Below are positions 29,780 to 39,475 of a stretch of DNA of 57,500 bases, piece by piece. Under the pieces are notes generated by a model. The model saw only the letters and a list, made by a program, of their open reading frames with translations, searched no databases and was not told where the DNA came from. The position numbers and the translations under genes are program-made. The DNA is from Symbiodinium natans (Eukaryota; Sar; Dinophyceae; Suessiales; Symbiodiniaceae), in NCBI GenBank assembly GCA_905221605.1, contig CAJNDS010000837.1, positions 1 through 57,500 on the forward strand. Direction: 5' to 3'. How positions within the stretch are numbered: position 1 is the stretch's first letter; each line of letters begins with the position of its first letter.

Positions 29780-30300
29780 GGGGCTGGCGAGCCTAAAACC
29801 CCAAGCCCTAAACCCCAAACACCCCTGAGCCCAAAACCCTAAAAACCCCTAAGCCCAAAAAAAGCCCTAAATCCTAAAAACCCAAAAACCCAAAACTCTC
29901 AAAACCCATGAGCCAACAATCCCTAACAACCCCTGAACCCTAAATCCCCAAAAGCCTACTCCGTAAAACCCCTAAAGTCTAAACCCCTGAACCCTGAAAA
30001 CCCCTACGCCCTGAGCAACCCCACACCCTAAAATACCTTAAGCCCTAAAGCCTGACTACCCCTAAATCCCAACCCCAAAAACCCCCAAACCCAAACCCCT
30101 GAAAACACCCCAAACCCTAAACCTTAAACACCCTGAAATCACGCAAGCCCAGAACCCTAAACCCCAAACCTGAGACCCACCACCTCATCCCAAAAAACAA
30201 TCATGCAAGCCCAGAACCCTAAAACCCAAAGCGTAGACCCACCGCCTCGTCCCAAACAAAAATCCTGCAAGCCCAGAACCCTAAAAGTGCAAGCATGTCT
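29780..30300. repeat. Degenerate CCCTAAA/CCCAAAA region
   Basis: About 500 bp of drifted CCCTAAA-like motifs, including a roughly 70-bp duplicated segment with AAGCCCAGAACCCTAAA at 30148, 30205 and 30269. Confidence 0.85.
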
Positions 30301-30399
30301 GAACAAATCAAGCCTTGCTGTTCCGTGACTCCTATCAGGTTTGAACCCTCAATCCGAAACCAAAGGTGTTAGAGTCAGCGTTTTGACGTTTAGGAGCTG

Positions 30400-30752
30400 C
30401 GGTTGGGTGCGCGCGCGCTCGCGCGGGCGTTCGCGGGCGTTCGTGGGCGTGCGTGTGCGTGCGTGGGCGTGCTTGGGCGTGCGTGGGTGTGCGTGGGTGG
30501 GCGTGTGTGGGCGTGTGTGGGCGCGTGTGGGCGTGTGTGGGCGTGTGTGCGCGTGTGCGCGTGTGCGCGTGTGCGCATGTGCGCGTGCGCGCGTGTGGGC
30601 GTGCGTGCGCGTGTGCGCGTGTGCGCGTGTGTGCGCGTGTGGGCGTGTGTGCGCGTGTGTGCGCGTGTGCGCGTGTGTGCGTGTGTGCGTGTGTGCGTGT
30701 GTGCGCGTGTGCGCCTGTGCGCGTGTACGGGCGTGCGTGCGTGCGTGAATGA
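30400..30752. repeat. GTGCGC/GTGTGGGC simple-sequence tract
   Basis: About 350 bp of alternating purine-pyrimidine (GTGTGCGCGT, GTGGGCGT), strongly Z-DNA prone. On the coding strand it starts directly after the donor of 30759-30900, so this intron opens with a different repeat from the others. Confidence 0.95.
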
Positions 30753-30758
30753 GCTAAC

Positions 30759-30900
30759 ATCGCCATGTAAAGCGCCTTCTCCAGGGTCTCCGTGTCGCCC
30801 TTCTCGCAGGCAAGGGCGGTGGCACGGCCGCTCATGTTTGCAACTCTGCCCCGAACCGCCGGGTTATCAAGGCTCAGGGCATAGTTGACAAAAGCTTCGC
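30759..30900 (-). CDS. Exon, helical cytoplasmic segment
   Basis: Forty-six codons, one of the longest clean exons. Parts read EAFVNYALSLDNPAVRGRVA and later ACEKGDTETLEKALYMA. The acceptor is GTTGCTGAG, the donor GTTAGC. The helical repeats with a small-residue turn recall ankyrin- or TPR-like units, but I do not assign a family. Confidence 0.75.
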
Positions 30901-31070
30901 CTCAGCAACTTGCAATAATGTTGACTTCGTTTTAATAAACCCACCCCCCTCCCCCCCCCGCCCCCCGTATGATTCTTTCCCCCCCCCCCCAGGCCCTCTA
31001 TTGAGGGGGGGTCGGCCTGTCCTTTTGTTTTCAATAGGATCCTGTAAACTCTCCTTCTGCCTACGGTTGT

Positions 31071-31214
31071 CCATGGCTTAGAGCTACAGCCTCTGGGGCT
31101 TCAGGCCTTAATTAGGGTTTAGGGTTTAAGGTTTTGGGTGAAGCCCTTAATACAGTTTTCCATGGCTTAGAGCTACAGCCTCTGGGGCTTCAGGCCTTGA
31201 TTAGGGTTTCGGGT
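31071..31214. repeat. 55-bp duplication, period 89
   Basis: CCATGGCTTAGAGCTACAGC and the following CTCTGGGGCTTCAGGCCTT occur at 31071 and 31160, both followed by TTAGGGTTT. Confidence 0.9.
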
Positions 31215-31874
31215 TTAACCCCTCACCCTCCTCCTCAACGTTTGTGGTTTAGGTTTCAGGGTTGAGGGACCCAACACTGAAACCCAACACCACGCCCCCA
31301 ACTGTGTTCTGCCTTCAATAGAATCGATAGGCCACAGCTTCCTGATAAGTATTGTTACTGAGAATACTGTTAAAGCATATTTCCCCCTTTTAGTCTACGC
31401 GAGATTCCATATATATATATATATATTATATTATGTATATATGTATCTCTCTCTCTCTCTCTTATGTTTGTATATATATATATATATACATTTTCGACCA
31501 CCTGCAAACAATCTGCAAAGAGCAGCGCTTCATTGCGCTTCGAACGAGACTACGAACAAACAAAGGTTGGAAAGCCAAAACGTAGAAACACTTAGAACAA
31601 GTCAGAAAAGCTAGAAAAACTTAGAAACAAAGTGAAAAACTTAGGAAAACTTGGAAAAACTGAGAAACAAAGTTAACATAAAAACTTTAAAGAACTTGAA
31701 AAATTTTAGTAACTTCCCAAACCAAACCTAACGTGGTTCTAACTCATGAGGAGATTACTGAACTTACAACCAGGTTAACGACGAGGTATAACCGGGTTAC
31801 AACGGGGTTACTTATTTCTACATGCCCGCCTAACATTTGGGACCCGTCTTAGCAGGCTTGGGCGAACTCGCCCT
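31215..31874 (-). other. Intron
   Basis: AT and CT microsatellites at 31412-31491, then an A-rich stretch (31560-31720) with repeated AAAACTTAGAAA motifs. No exon seen. Confidence 0.55.
31412..31491. repeat. AT / CT / AT compound microsatellite
   Basis: (AT)n, a TATGTATA stretch, (TC)9, then (TA)n. Confidence 0.95.
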
Positions 31875-32013
31875 GCCAGGAAGCCTGCTCACAAAGCACC
31901 CGCAACGAACCCAATGTCACGCGTGCCACCATGCTAGAGTTATCGTCCTCGAGTGCCTGTCGGGCTTCTGCCAGGCTTGTCAGGCGCTGGCTCTCTCTCG
32001 CCTGGCCAAAAAG
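31875..32013 (-). CDS. Coiled-coil exon e2, copy 0, truncated by the duplication edge
   Basis: Same reading frame as the full exon at 33830-34055, cut at 31875 where homology between copies ends. Starts LFGQARESQRLTSLAEARQA after a GTCCTGCAG acceptor. Confidence 0.6.
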
Positions 32014-32083
32014 CTGCAGGACACGCTGACACGTTCAACAATTAAGCTTGCCCTCTCACTCACCCACCACTGCCCCCTCAGAC

Positions 32084-32116
32084 CTCCATCTGCTTCTTCC
32101 AGTATTCCTCCTTTTC
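32084..32116 (-). CDS. Coiled-coil exon e1, copy 0
   Basis: EKEEYWKKQME, acceptor TCTGACAG, donor GTCTGA, phase 0 at both ends. Further copies at 34126-34158 and 35137-35169. Confidence 0.65.
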
Positions 32117-32216
32117 CTGTCAGACCATACGCAGCATGCGCCTTCAAGTCTCAAAGCAAATCCGTTCTAATTAGAACGGGTAAAGCACAACAGCGCCACC
32201 AGGCGCTGACATGCAC

Positions 32217-32249
32217 TGACTGGCACTCCTCCATTTGCGCTTTCATCTC
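32217..32249 (-). CDS. Coiled-coil exon e6, copy 0
   Basis: EMKAQMEECQS, acceptor TTTCGGCAG, donor GTGCAT, phase 0 at both ends. It continues the heptad pattern into e1. Confidence 0.62.
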
Positions 32250-32339
32250 CTGCCGAAAGTGGAGGGAACCCTTGCTACATGGAGTACGCTGAGAAATTGA
32301 GATTGGTGCACGAAACGGCGTGTCCTTGAACTCACTGGC

Positions 32340-32489
32340 GCGATCTTCCGCTTCTGTTGCATCTGTTTGGTGTTGACGCCGCTTCTCCTGCCAGAGGCGA
32401 CGCGTCCGTGGCAAGCGCACCGGCTCGTCCCACAACCTAGCATCACCTAGTTTCTTCAGCAAGCGCGAAAGCGTTACCCAGTGGGCGTC
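32340..32489 (-). CDS. Coiled-coil exon e5, copy 0
   Basis: Fifty codons from an ATGCAG acceptor. Starts DAHWVTLSRLLKKLGDARLW and ends QTDATEAEDR at a GC donor (a GTGAGT lies four bases further). The only copy with an intact start; the copy at 34382-34488 is cut at its 5' end. Confidence 0.68.
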
Positions 32490-33475
32490 CTGCATGCAAA
32501 TGAATTCGCCCGGAGCCCCTAAGGGGCGAGACATAGTCTCTCGGGCTGGTCAGCCAACCTGCTGCGGCAAAACCTCAGCTCAAGGCTGGGAGTGTGGTGC
32601 ACCCACATACTACCTACAGGCGCCTATGACACAGTTTAGAGGTTCTGACCGCTAGTAGAACAGGTCAGATGGAGGACTGTGGCTTTCACTCGTCCGAGTC
32701 GCCAGCTGTACAAAGCACTTCGCTTTTCCTACTCCTCTCATCGTACTGACCATAGCCCAAGCAAAAGACCTGCTCCCAGCAGCTAGTCTGTGTCCATCAC
32801 ATCAGAGGAAGGAATTCTCGAAACCGCAGCCCCGAGGCTGGGAATCCATGGCATAACAGCACCCGCACAGGAGCACAAGCGAGTGTCATGCACTGATTCC
32901 ACAGCCTTGAGGCCTGGGTGAACACAGCCAACGAACTTCCTAGCCTCACGCCCAAACAGCCCAAGGGGGTCCTCAACCTCACATTACACAAAGCAGCAGC
33001 CCCTCAATTTGGTACCTTTAGCGCGGGGCCCACGCACTCCCCTCAACCAGGCGCAGGGAGCGACGCTTTCCCTTCAACTAACTACGTGCAGGCGCAGGGA
33101 ACAACGCCCTGCTAGACTTTCTGCAAGAAAGATTTCGAAACCCCGAAGACTGCTCCCAGGGACCTGCTGACTGCTCCCTGGGAAAGGGCCAAAACGAACC
33201 AAATGGACCCACACAGTAAAGGGACCTTCCCTGGCTGCTGCAAGCAAGGGAAGGGAACCCACTGCCCCTGTAAAACCCCAGACTGTTTCAAGGGAAGGGC
33301 CAAATCAGGACTCTGGGCCCCACGGAACGCCGACCCGTATGATCTTTGGTGCCAGCGGGCCAACTTTTTCTCAAAGTGCTAAAAAGGGGATTTGGGGCAG
33401 AAAACCTCGGCAAAAGCCTATGCCAGCAACAGCATGTTGCATTTTTGGCCTCTGCGCTACACCCTAAACCCCAAA
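32490..33475 (-). other. Telomere-repeat-poor intron
   Basis: Unique sequence with many GGGAAGGG/CCCTGG motifs. Minus frame 33112-33363 is open but has no exon-like splice sites. No gene recognised. Confidence 0.5.
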
Positions 33476-33533
33476 CATCACCTAGTTTCACATGCCCTCA
33501 CGTACCCTCACCTGCCAAAACGGGGGCTTTGAC

Positions 33534-33620
33534 TCGTCTCAGGCGAGTGTGTGCCAAGTCAGATCTAGAAGCATGATCCTCCAGCTCGCGCTTTACCAAG
33601 TCGCTCGTGCTCTCCATTTC
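33534..33620 (-). CDS. Coiled-coil exon e4, copy 1
   Basis: Twenty-nine codons beginning EMESTSDLVKRELEDHASRS and ending TRLRR. Acceptor GGCCGGCAG, donor GTCAAA. In copy 2 the same donor position reads GA. A second donor (GTGAGG) lies 31 bases further. Confidence 0.72.
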
Positions 33621-33717
33621 CTGCCGGCCCCCGACAGGCACACAGGGAAGGCAAGAAATGAGATCCTGCTCACGTGAACGCCGTGGACAAGTTCAACCGT
33701 TCATCTGGCTGCATGGC

Positions 33718-33812
33718 CTGCATCTTGCGGTTTGCTTCGTCGACCTGCCTCTCCAGCTCCTGAGCTGCAAACGGCACTCGATCAGCCTCGATTCCCGCGG
33801 CAAATGCAAGAG
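33718..33812 (-). CDS. Coiled-coil exon e3, copy 1
   Basis: Includes FAAQELERQVDEANRKMQ. It enters with two bases, matching the one-base exit of e2 across a 17-base GT..AG gap, and exits at a GC donor (CAG then GCCATG) in phase 0 into e4. Confidence 0.65.
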
Positions 33813-33829
33813 CTGCCGGAAGCTACAAC

Positions 33830-34055
33830 CAGAGTCAGCTAGAGTTTCCTGCAACTGGCGCTGATGATCTGCGAGCTTGCGTTTGCCGGCATGCTCGCAG
33901 TCCTGCCAGTTCAATTGCCAGGAAGCCTGCTCACAAAGCACCCGTAACGAATCCAATGTCATGCGTGCCACCATGCTAGAGTTATCGTCCTCGAGTGCCT
34001 GTCGGGCTTCTGCCAGGCTTGTCAGGCGCTGGCTCTCTCTCGCCTGGCCAAAAAG
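33830..34055 (-). CDS. Coiled-coil exon e2, copy 1
   Basis: Seventy-five codons, the longest exon seen. Begins LFGQARESQRLTSLAEARQA and ends with LADHQRQLQETLADS. Charged and leucine heptads throughout indicate a coiled coil. The full copy at 34837-35062 is almost identical. Confidence 0.78.
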
Positions 34056-34125
34056 CTGCAGGACACGCTGACACGTTCAACAATTAAGCTTGCCCTCTCA
34101 CTCACCCACCACTGCCCCCTCAGAC

Positions 34126-34158
34126 CTCCATCTGCTTCTTCCAGTATTCCTCCTTTTC
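34126..34158 (-). CDS. Coiled-coil exon e1, copy 1
   Basis: Identical to 32084-32116 in the coding part. Confidence 0.65.
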
Positions 34159-34258
34159 CTGTCAGACCATACGCAGCATGCGCCTTCAAGTCTCAAAGCA
34201 AATCCGTTCTAATTAGAACGGGTAAAGCACAACAGCGCCACCAGGCGCTGACATGCAC

Positions 34259-34291
34259 TGACTGGCACTCCTCCATTTGCGCTTTCATCTC
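34259..34291 (-). CDS. Coiled-coil exon e6, copy 1
   Basis: Identical to 32217-32249. Confidence 0.6.
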
Positions 34292-34381
34292 CTGCCGAAA
34301 GTGGAGGGAACCCTTGCTACATGGAGTACGCTGAGAAATTGAGATTGGTGCACGAAACGGCGTGTCCTTGAACTCACTGGC

Positions 34382-34488
34382 GCGATCTTCCGCTTCTGTT
34401 GCATCTGTTTGGTGTTGACGCCGCTTCTCCTGCCAGAGGCGACGCGTCCGTGGCAAGCGCACCGGCTCGTCCCACAACCTAGCATCAC
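34382..34488 (-). CDS. Coiled-coil exon e5, copy 1, 5' truncated
   Basis: Same as the lower part of 32340-32489 (DARLWDEPVRLPRTRRLWQE). Its original start was replaced at the duplication junction; an AG at 34490-34489 could serve as a new acceptor. Confidence 0.55.
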
Positions 34489-34540
34489 CTAGTTTCACAT
34501 GCCCTCACGTACCCTCACCTGCCAAAACGGGGGCTTTGTC

Positions 34541-34627
34541 TCGTCTCAGGCGAGTGTGTGCCAAGTCAGATCTAGAAGCATGATCCTCCAGCTCGCGCTT
34601 TACCAAGTCGCTCGTGCTCTCCATTTC
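34541..34627 (-). CDS. Coiled-coil exon e4, copy 2
   Basis: As 33534-33620, but with the first donor changed from GT to GA by one substitution. Confidence 0.65.
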
Positions 34628-34724
34628 CTGCCGGCCCCCGACAGGCACACAGGGAAGGCAAGAAATGAGATCCTGCTCACGTGAACGCCGTGGACAAGTT
34701 CAACCGTTCATCTGGCTGCATGGC

Positions 34725-34819
34725 CTGCATCTTGCGGTTGGCTTCGTCGACCTGCCTCTCCAGCTCCTGAGCTGCAAACGGCACTCGATCAGCCTCGATT
34801 CCCGCGGCAAATGCAAGAG
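34725..34819 (-). CDS. Coiled-coil exon e3, copy 2
   Basis: As 33718-33812 with one substitution. Confidence 0.62.
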
Positions 34820-34836
34820 CTGCCGGAAGCTACAAC

Positions 34837-35062
34837 CAGAGTCAGCTAGAGTTTCCTGCAACTGGCGCTGATGATCTGCGAGCTTGCGTTCGCCGGCATG
34901 CTCGCAGTCCTGCCAGTTCAATTGCCAGGAAGCCTGCTCACAAAGCACCCGCAACGAACCCAATGTCATGCGTGCCACCATGCTAGAGTTATCGTCCTCG
35001 AGTGCCTGTCGGGCTTCTGCCAGGCTTGTCAGGCGCTGGCTCTCTCTCGCCTGGCCAAAAAG
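34837..35062 (-). CDS. Coiled-coil exon e2, copy 2
   Basis: As 33830-34055 with a few substitutions; the frame stays open. Confidence 0.75.
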
Positions 35063-35136
35063 CTGCAGGACACGCTGACACGTTCAACAATTAAGCTTGC
35101 CCTCTTGCGCACTCACCCACCACTGCCCCCTCAGAC

Positions 35137-35169
35137 CTCCATCTGCTTCTTCCAGTATTCCTCCTTTTC
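35137..35169 (-). CDS. Coiled-coil exon e1, copy 2
   Basis: As 32084-32116; the GTCTGA donor is retained. Confidence 0.62.
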
Positions 35170-35225
35170 CTGTCAGACCATACGCAGCATGTGCCTTCAA
35201 GTCTCAAAGCAAATCCGTTCTAATG

Positions 35226-35530
35226 AGAGCGGGTAAAGCATGGCAAGGAAGCTGCGGGTAACCAGTCGTTTCATGGATTTTAGAGGTTTAGGGTTTAGGG
35301 TTTAAGGTGGGTTTAGGGCTTATGGTTTTAGGGCAGTAAGAATACAGCACCACTCTAAACTGCAACCCCTTGCGCCTAAAAACCCTTGCACCCTAAAACC
35401 CCAAAACCCTCAACCCCCTACAAACCTTAAGCCCCTACACCCTAAATTCCCCTTAAACGGCCTAAACCCTCAACCCTGAAGAGGGCGGAGGCTGTTCACA
35501 GCAGAACGGCGCTGAACCCCAGACCCCCCC
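35226..35530. repeat. About 300-bp duplication, copy 1
   Basis: Shares AGAATACAGCACCACTCTAA, GAAGAGGGCGGAGGCTGTTC and the sequence between with 36629-36957. Confidence 0.9.
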
Positions 35531-35581
35531 CCCCCAATGCCCGTGCATGTTTGACGAAAAACAAGAAAAACCGCTGCAAGC

Positions 35582-35790
35582 CTCTAAATCCCGAAACCCC
35601 AAACCCTCAACCCCAAACCCTGAACCCCAAACCCTCAACCCCAAATCCCAAACCCCAAACCCTGAACCCCAATCCCAAACCCCAAACCCCAAACCCCAAA
35701 CCCCAAACCCCCAAACCCCAAAACCCCAAACCCCAAACCCCAAAACCCCAACCCAAACCCCAAACCCCAAACCCAAACCCTTAAACCCCT
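35582..35790. repeat. CCCCAAA variant array
   Basis: About 28 units of CCCCAAA with CCCTCAA and CCCTGAA variants; translates as N-P-K-P-Q-T repeats in all frames, hence no gene. Confidence 0.95.
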
Positions 35791-36628
35791 ATCTTGGCAG
35801 GCTCCTCTAACTCGAGTCGCAGGTGCACCACGCTGATCTGAGGGAACCACTTTCGGGTTTTAGGGTTTTGAGGTTTGGGTTGAGGGTGTTGGGTTTAGGG
35901 TTCTTTAAGGTATAGTGCGACCACTTAAACCCTCAACCCTAAACCTTCCTAAAACCGACCGACTTGTCAACTCCAAGACGAAACCTTTATGGCAGCTGAC
36001 GGCAAGAGACTGATGGGATGAAGCACAGGTTTAGGCAGTTTAGGGTTTGAAGGGTTTAGGGGGTCGGGGTTTAGGGTTGAGGGTGTGGGGTTGAGGGTTT
36101 GGGGTTCGGGCTTGGGGTTTAGAAAGCTTGGGCCTAGTGTTCTGCTACTTAAAAGGAGATAAATAAAAGACACTGCGCCTAGCAAAAACCCAAACAAATT
36201 GAACCCTGCACCTCGAAGCAAAACTAAGCTGAACCCTGACCAGGGTTTAGGATGTAGAGAGTAAGAGTTTAGGGCTGAACCCTAAACATCCTGCCCTCCT
36301 TGAGCTCCTCCGGCGTGTTCTTGGCTTGGATATCCCTTATTAAGAATCCTTTCAGACCAGCCCCCCCCCCCCCCCCTCCAGCCTCCCAGAAAAAAATCTT
36401 AAATGCAAGGGATCCCAAAACAACCTAAACCCTTAATTCTAAACCCGAAACCCTCGAACACACTTAACCCCAAGGGATCCTAAACCCAAGGGATCCTAAA
36501 TGCAACACATCCTGAACTCGCAAACCTGCCTGCAGGGCTTGCAGCTGTGCTTCATGTTCCTGCCATTCAGCAGTTGATGTAAACCCGAAACCCTTAAACC
36601 GGGGTTACCCTAAACCCTAAACCCTAAA

Positions 36629-36957
36629 ACGCGGGGAGAAAGCTTGGCAAGAAAGCTGCGGGTGAGCAGACTCCCAGAAAAGCGGGGTTGTCTACACCTT
36701 TGTTTTTGCTTAGTGGGCTTTAGTGGTTTAGGGTTGAGGGTGGGGGGTTAGGGCAGTGAGAATACAGCACCACTCTAAACCGCAACCCCTTGCACCTAAA
36801 AACCCTTGACCCTAAAACCCCCAAACCCTCAACCCCCTACAAACCCTAAGCCCCTAAACCCTAAACCGCCCTTAAACGGTCTAAAATAACCCTCAACCGC
36901 AAACCTGAAGAGGGCGGAGGCTGTTCACAGCAGAACGGTGTTGAACCCAGACCCGCC
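36629..36957. repeat. About 300-bp duplication, copy 2
   Basis: Diverged partner of 35226-35530. Confidence 0.9.
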
Positions 36958-37037
36958 CCAAGGCCCCCTTGACTAGGTAAGCCCTGACCACTATAGGGTT
37001 TTTGGTTTGGGGTTGAAGTTCAACCAACGTTGCGTGG

Positions 37038-37127
37038 CCCGTGGCTTGCTCTTGGCTTCATCGAACTCCCTCACAAGTTTTGAGTTGCGAATTGTATTCG
37101 ATCAGCCTCAGTTTCCTGCGGCAAATG
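37038..37127 (-). pseudogene. Diverged copy of coiled-coil exon e3
   Basis: Aligns with 33718-33812 (CGATCAGCCTC..TTCC..GCGGCAAATGCA). It keeps a CCGCAG acceptor where the other copies have CCGCGG, and reads ETEADRIQFATQNL before losing frame. It lies beyond the 36629-36957 duplication, so a larger block was copied. Confidence 0.6.
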
Positions 37128-37839
37128 CATAAAGCCTGCCCTCTCGTGCACCCACCCACGCCATCCCGCCCATGCCCCGTCAGGCCTGCAGCAGCATGTT
37201 CACGCGGCGGGGCTCCTGGGTGTAGGGTTTACCAAAATAACCTCCACCCGCTTCACTTTCTGGCTCCATCGCTTCCGGTCATGCAAGCCACCAGGGCGGC
37301 CCCACACCCACACCGGCCAGGGATTTAGTGGCAACACTCTGGAGTTGGGCACTTCAGAGATTTTCTGGGCATGGGCTAGTTTGGGGTTGGGGATTTCAAG
37401 AATTGGGTACCACAGCAAACTTGGCTGGTGGCTCAGGGACTCAGGGACTCCCGTGGGGATGCTCGTGGGCTCTCCAAGGACTCTGTGAGAATGCGCGGCG
37501 CTGGAGCCCTTAACCATAGCGTGCGTGTTTCAAGTTCCTGAAACGCCCAGCCCTAGAGTATCCTCAGAGAATCTCTGTAGTGCCCAAACCCCAACCATCC
37601 CCAGCGAGTTGAGTGTTTCAGAAAGTCGGAGTCCCCAAACGCAGAGTATCCATAGCTGGCACCTCGGAGTAGTCCGCACCCAACCTATTTGCAGAGAGTG
37701 TCAACCCCAGAGAGAGTGCCTGGAGTGCCCAACCAAAGTGTAGCCGAAAAGAGTCACTGGAGTGCCCAAGTGCCCAACCCCAGAGTAACCCCAGAGAGTC
37801 TCTGGAGCGCCCAAGCCCAGAGTATCGCTTACCCCTTAC

Positions 37840-38340
37840 TATGTAAGGTTGTTTTGCATATTGGTGCGTCTTCGCTTACTACGCGCAGCTGTTCTGCTCA
37901 TTGGCGCGTCTTCGCTCTGCTTACTGCCTGTTGTCTTCACTTACTGGCTTGTTTTGCTTATTGGTGCGTCTCGCTGACTATAGTGCTTGTTTTGCCTTTG
38001 GTGCGTCTTCGCTTACTTGACCTATATGCAGTTGTTTTGCTTAGTGGCGCGTCTTCTCTTTCTATGTGCAGTTTTCGCTCTTATTCTTTTACTGTGCGCG
38101 GTTGTCCTGCTTATTGGTGCGTCTTACCTTTGCTTACCGATGTGTCTTCACTTACTGCGCGGTTGTTTAGCTTGTTGGCGCGTCTTCGCACTATACGCGC
38201 TTGTTTTGCTTATTGGCACGTCTTCGCTTACTATGTGCGCTTGTTTTGCCCAGCGGCACGCCTTCGCTTATTATATGATCCCATATGCAATCGTTTTGCC
38301 TATCGGTGCGTCTTCGCTTACCATGCGCGGTTGTTCCCAC
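37840..38340. repeat. Minisatellite (CTTGTTTTGCTTATTGGCGC type)
   Basis: About ten degenerate units of 40-50 bp with CGTCTTCGCTTACTATGCGC. The 220-codon plus frame across it and the basic minus frame (SKRRRANKQNKR) are products of the repeat. Confidence 0.9.
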
Positions 38341-38419
38341 CCCTAGTGTAGGGCTGTTCGATGTTAAACTAAACTCATCCATCGCAAATCCCTTGTTATG
38401 CGGCCCAGGGGCACTGAAC

Positions 38420-38460
38420 TGCAGCCTCCGGAGCTCCCCCTCCGCATCCTCTTTAAGCGC
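38420..38460 (-). CDS. Coiled-coil exon
   Basis: ALKEDAEGELRRLQ after a TTCGTGCAG acceptor; GTTCAG donor. Continues the heptads of 38523-38558 in phase 0. Confidence 0.62.
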
Positions 38461-38522
38461 CTGCACGAAGCTGCGTCACAGTCAGCGCTAGTGGCTTCTA
38501 CCGCTACACAGCGCCCAGATGC

Positions 38523-38558
38523 CTGAAGAGTGTGCACCTGCGCCCGCAATGCCTGCAC
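38523..38558 (-). CDS. Coiled-coil exon
   Basis: VQALRAQVHTLQ, acceptor AGCAACAG, GC donor (CAG then GCATCT), phase 0 at both ends. Confidence 0.6.
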
Positions 38559-38963
38559 CTGTTGCTGCCCGCTTTTGCTTTCTGGGTTTCAGTAAGGGAA
38601 GATCATCCCCATCTTAGTGCCTAGCAATTCTCAGGCTTTAGGGGTTGAGGGCTTTAGGGCTTGCGTTTTTGGGTTTAGCGTTTGGGCTTTGGGGGTTGCA
38701 GGTTGCAGATGTTCGGATTCCAAGCTTTCGGTGCTCAGCGGCAGTGACTGGGGTTGAGGGTTCAAAGTCCTTCCGAGGAGGGACAGGCTAGCAGTCTATC
38801 GTGTATAGGGCACAGGCTTTGAAATCTGGGGTTTGGGGCTCAAGGTTTGCGTGAGGCGAGTCTGCAGGTGCATCCGCCATAAACCCTAAACCCCAAAACA
38901 TAAGCTTAAGAGAGCAAGGAACACGCACTGCGAAGCCTGGGATTGAAGGGTGTGCCCCAGCAC

Positions 38964-39011
38964 CGGCATCAGCGGCTTCTGGGCGATGCATTTCTCAACG
39001 TTGACGGATCT
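38964..39011 (-). CDS. Repeated exon, copy 1 (unit A)
   Basis: Sixteen codons RSVNVEKCIAQKPLMP between a GTTTACCAG acceptor and a GTGCTG donor, phase 0 at both ends, so any number of copies keeps the frame. Confidence 0.55.
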
Positions 39012-39427
39012 CTGGTAAACTCCATAAACCAAAACACCCGTAATTGTCAAGCTAAACCCAGAACCCTCAACCCCCGTTAAATACTCAACCCCTACCTGCT
39101 CAGGTACACCCTTAAACCCCTACACCCTGAAACCCTGAATCTCAAACAGCTCTGAGGGGGCCTCGTACGCAGGGCCCGGTGTGGCGCCCTGCCACAAAGC
39201 ATTCTCTCTTACGGGATTTAGGACTCGAAGTCCTTCCGAGGAGGGACAGGCTAGCAGTCTATCGTGTATAGGGCACAGGCTTTGAAATCTGGGGTTTGGG
39301 GCTCGAGGTTTGCGTGAGGCGAGTCTGCAGGTGCATCCGCCATAAACCCTAAACCCCAAAGCATAAACTTAAGAGAGCAAGGAAAACGCACTGCGAAGCC
39401 TGGGATTGAAGGGTGTGGCCCCAGCAC

Positions 39428-39475
39428 CGGCATCAGCGGCTTCTGGGCGATGCATTTCTCAACGTTGACGGATCT
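39428..39475 (-). CDS. Repeated exon, copy 2 (unit B)
   Basis: Identical exon in the second 464-bp unit. Confidence 0.55.

Larger units (their letters stand above)
31875..32454. repeat. Coiled-coil duplication, copy 0 (580 bp)
   Basis: Nearly identical to 33917-34496. It ends at the shared sequence CATCACCTAGTTTC, where the copies diverge. Confidence 0.95.
33476..34482. repeat. 1007-bp duplication, copy 1
   Basis: Head-to-tail with 34483-35239 at an exact offset of 1007 bp, differing at a handful of positions. Both copies begin with CATCACCTAGTTTC. Confidence 0.95.
34483..35239. repeat. 1007-bp duplication, copy 2 (partial)
   Basis: Matches 33476-34228 with a 4-bp net insertion near 35105. 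Homology ends at GCGGGTAAAGCA. Confidence 0.95.

Noticed and set aside
30335-30835. Long His/Thr/Arg-rich minus frame and matching Val/Cys/Arg plus frames
   Set aside because: They run through the GTGCGC simple repeat, which lacks stops in several frames. Only the upper end (30759-30900) is kept as an exon.
35547-35810. N-P-K-P-Q-T repeat peptides and G-L-G-F-G-V-W peptides across the window
   Set aside because: Direct translations of CCCCAAA/CCCTAAA arrays in either strand; they occur wherever the repeat does.
37689-38351. 220-codon plus open frame
   Set aside because: Produced by the 37840-38340 minisatellite; composition is repeat-driven and the opposite strand is open too.
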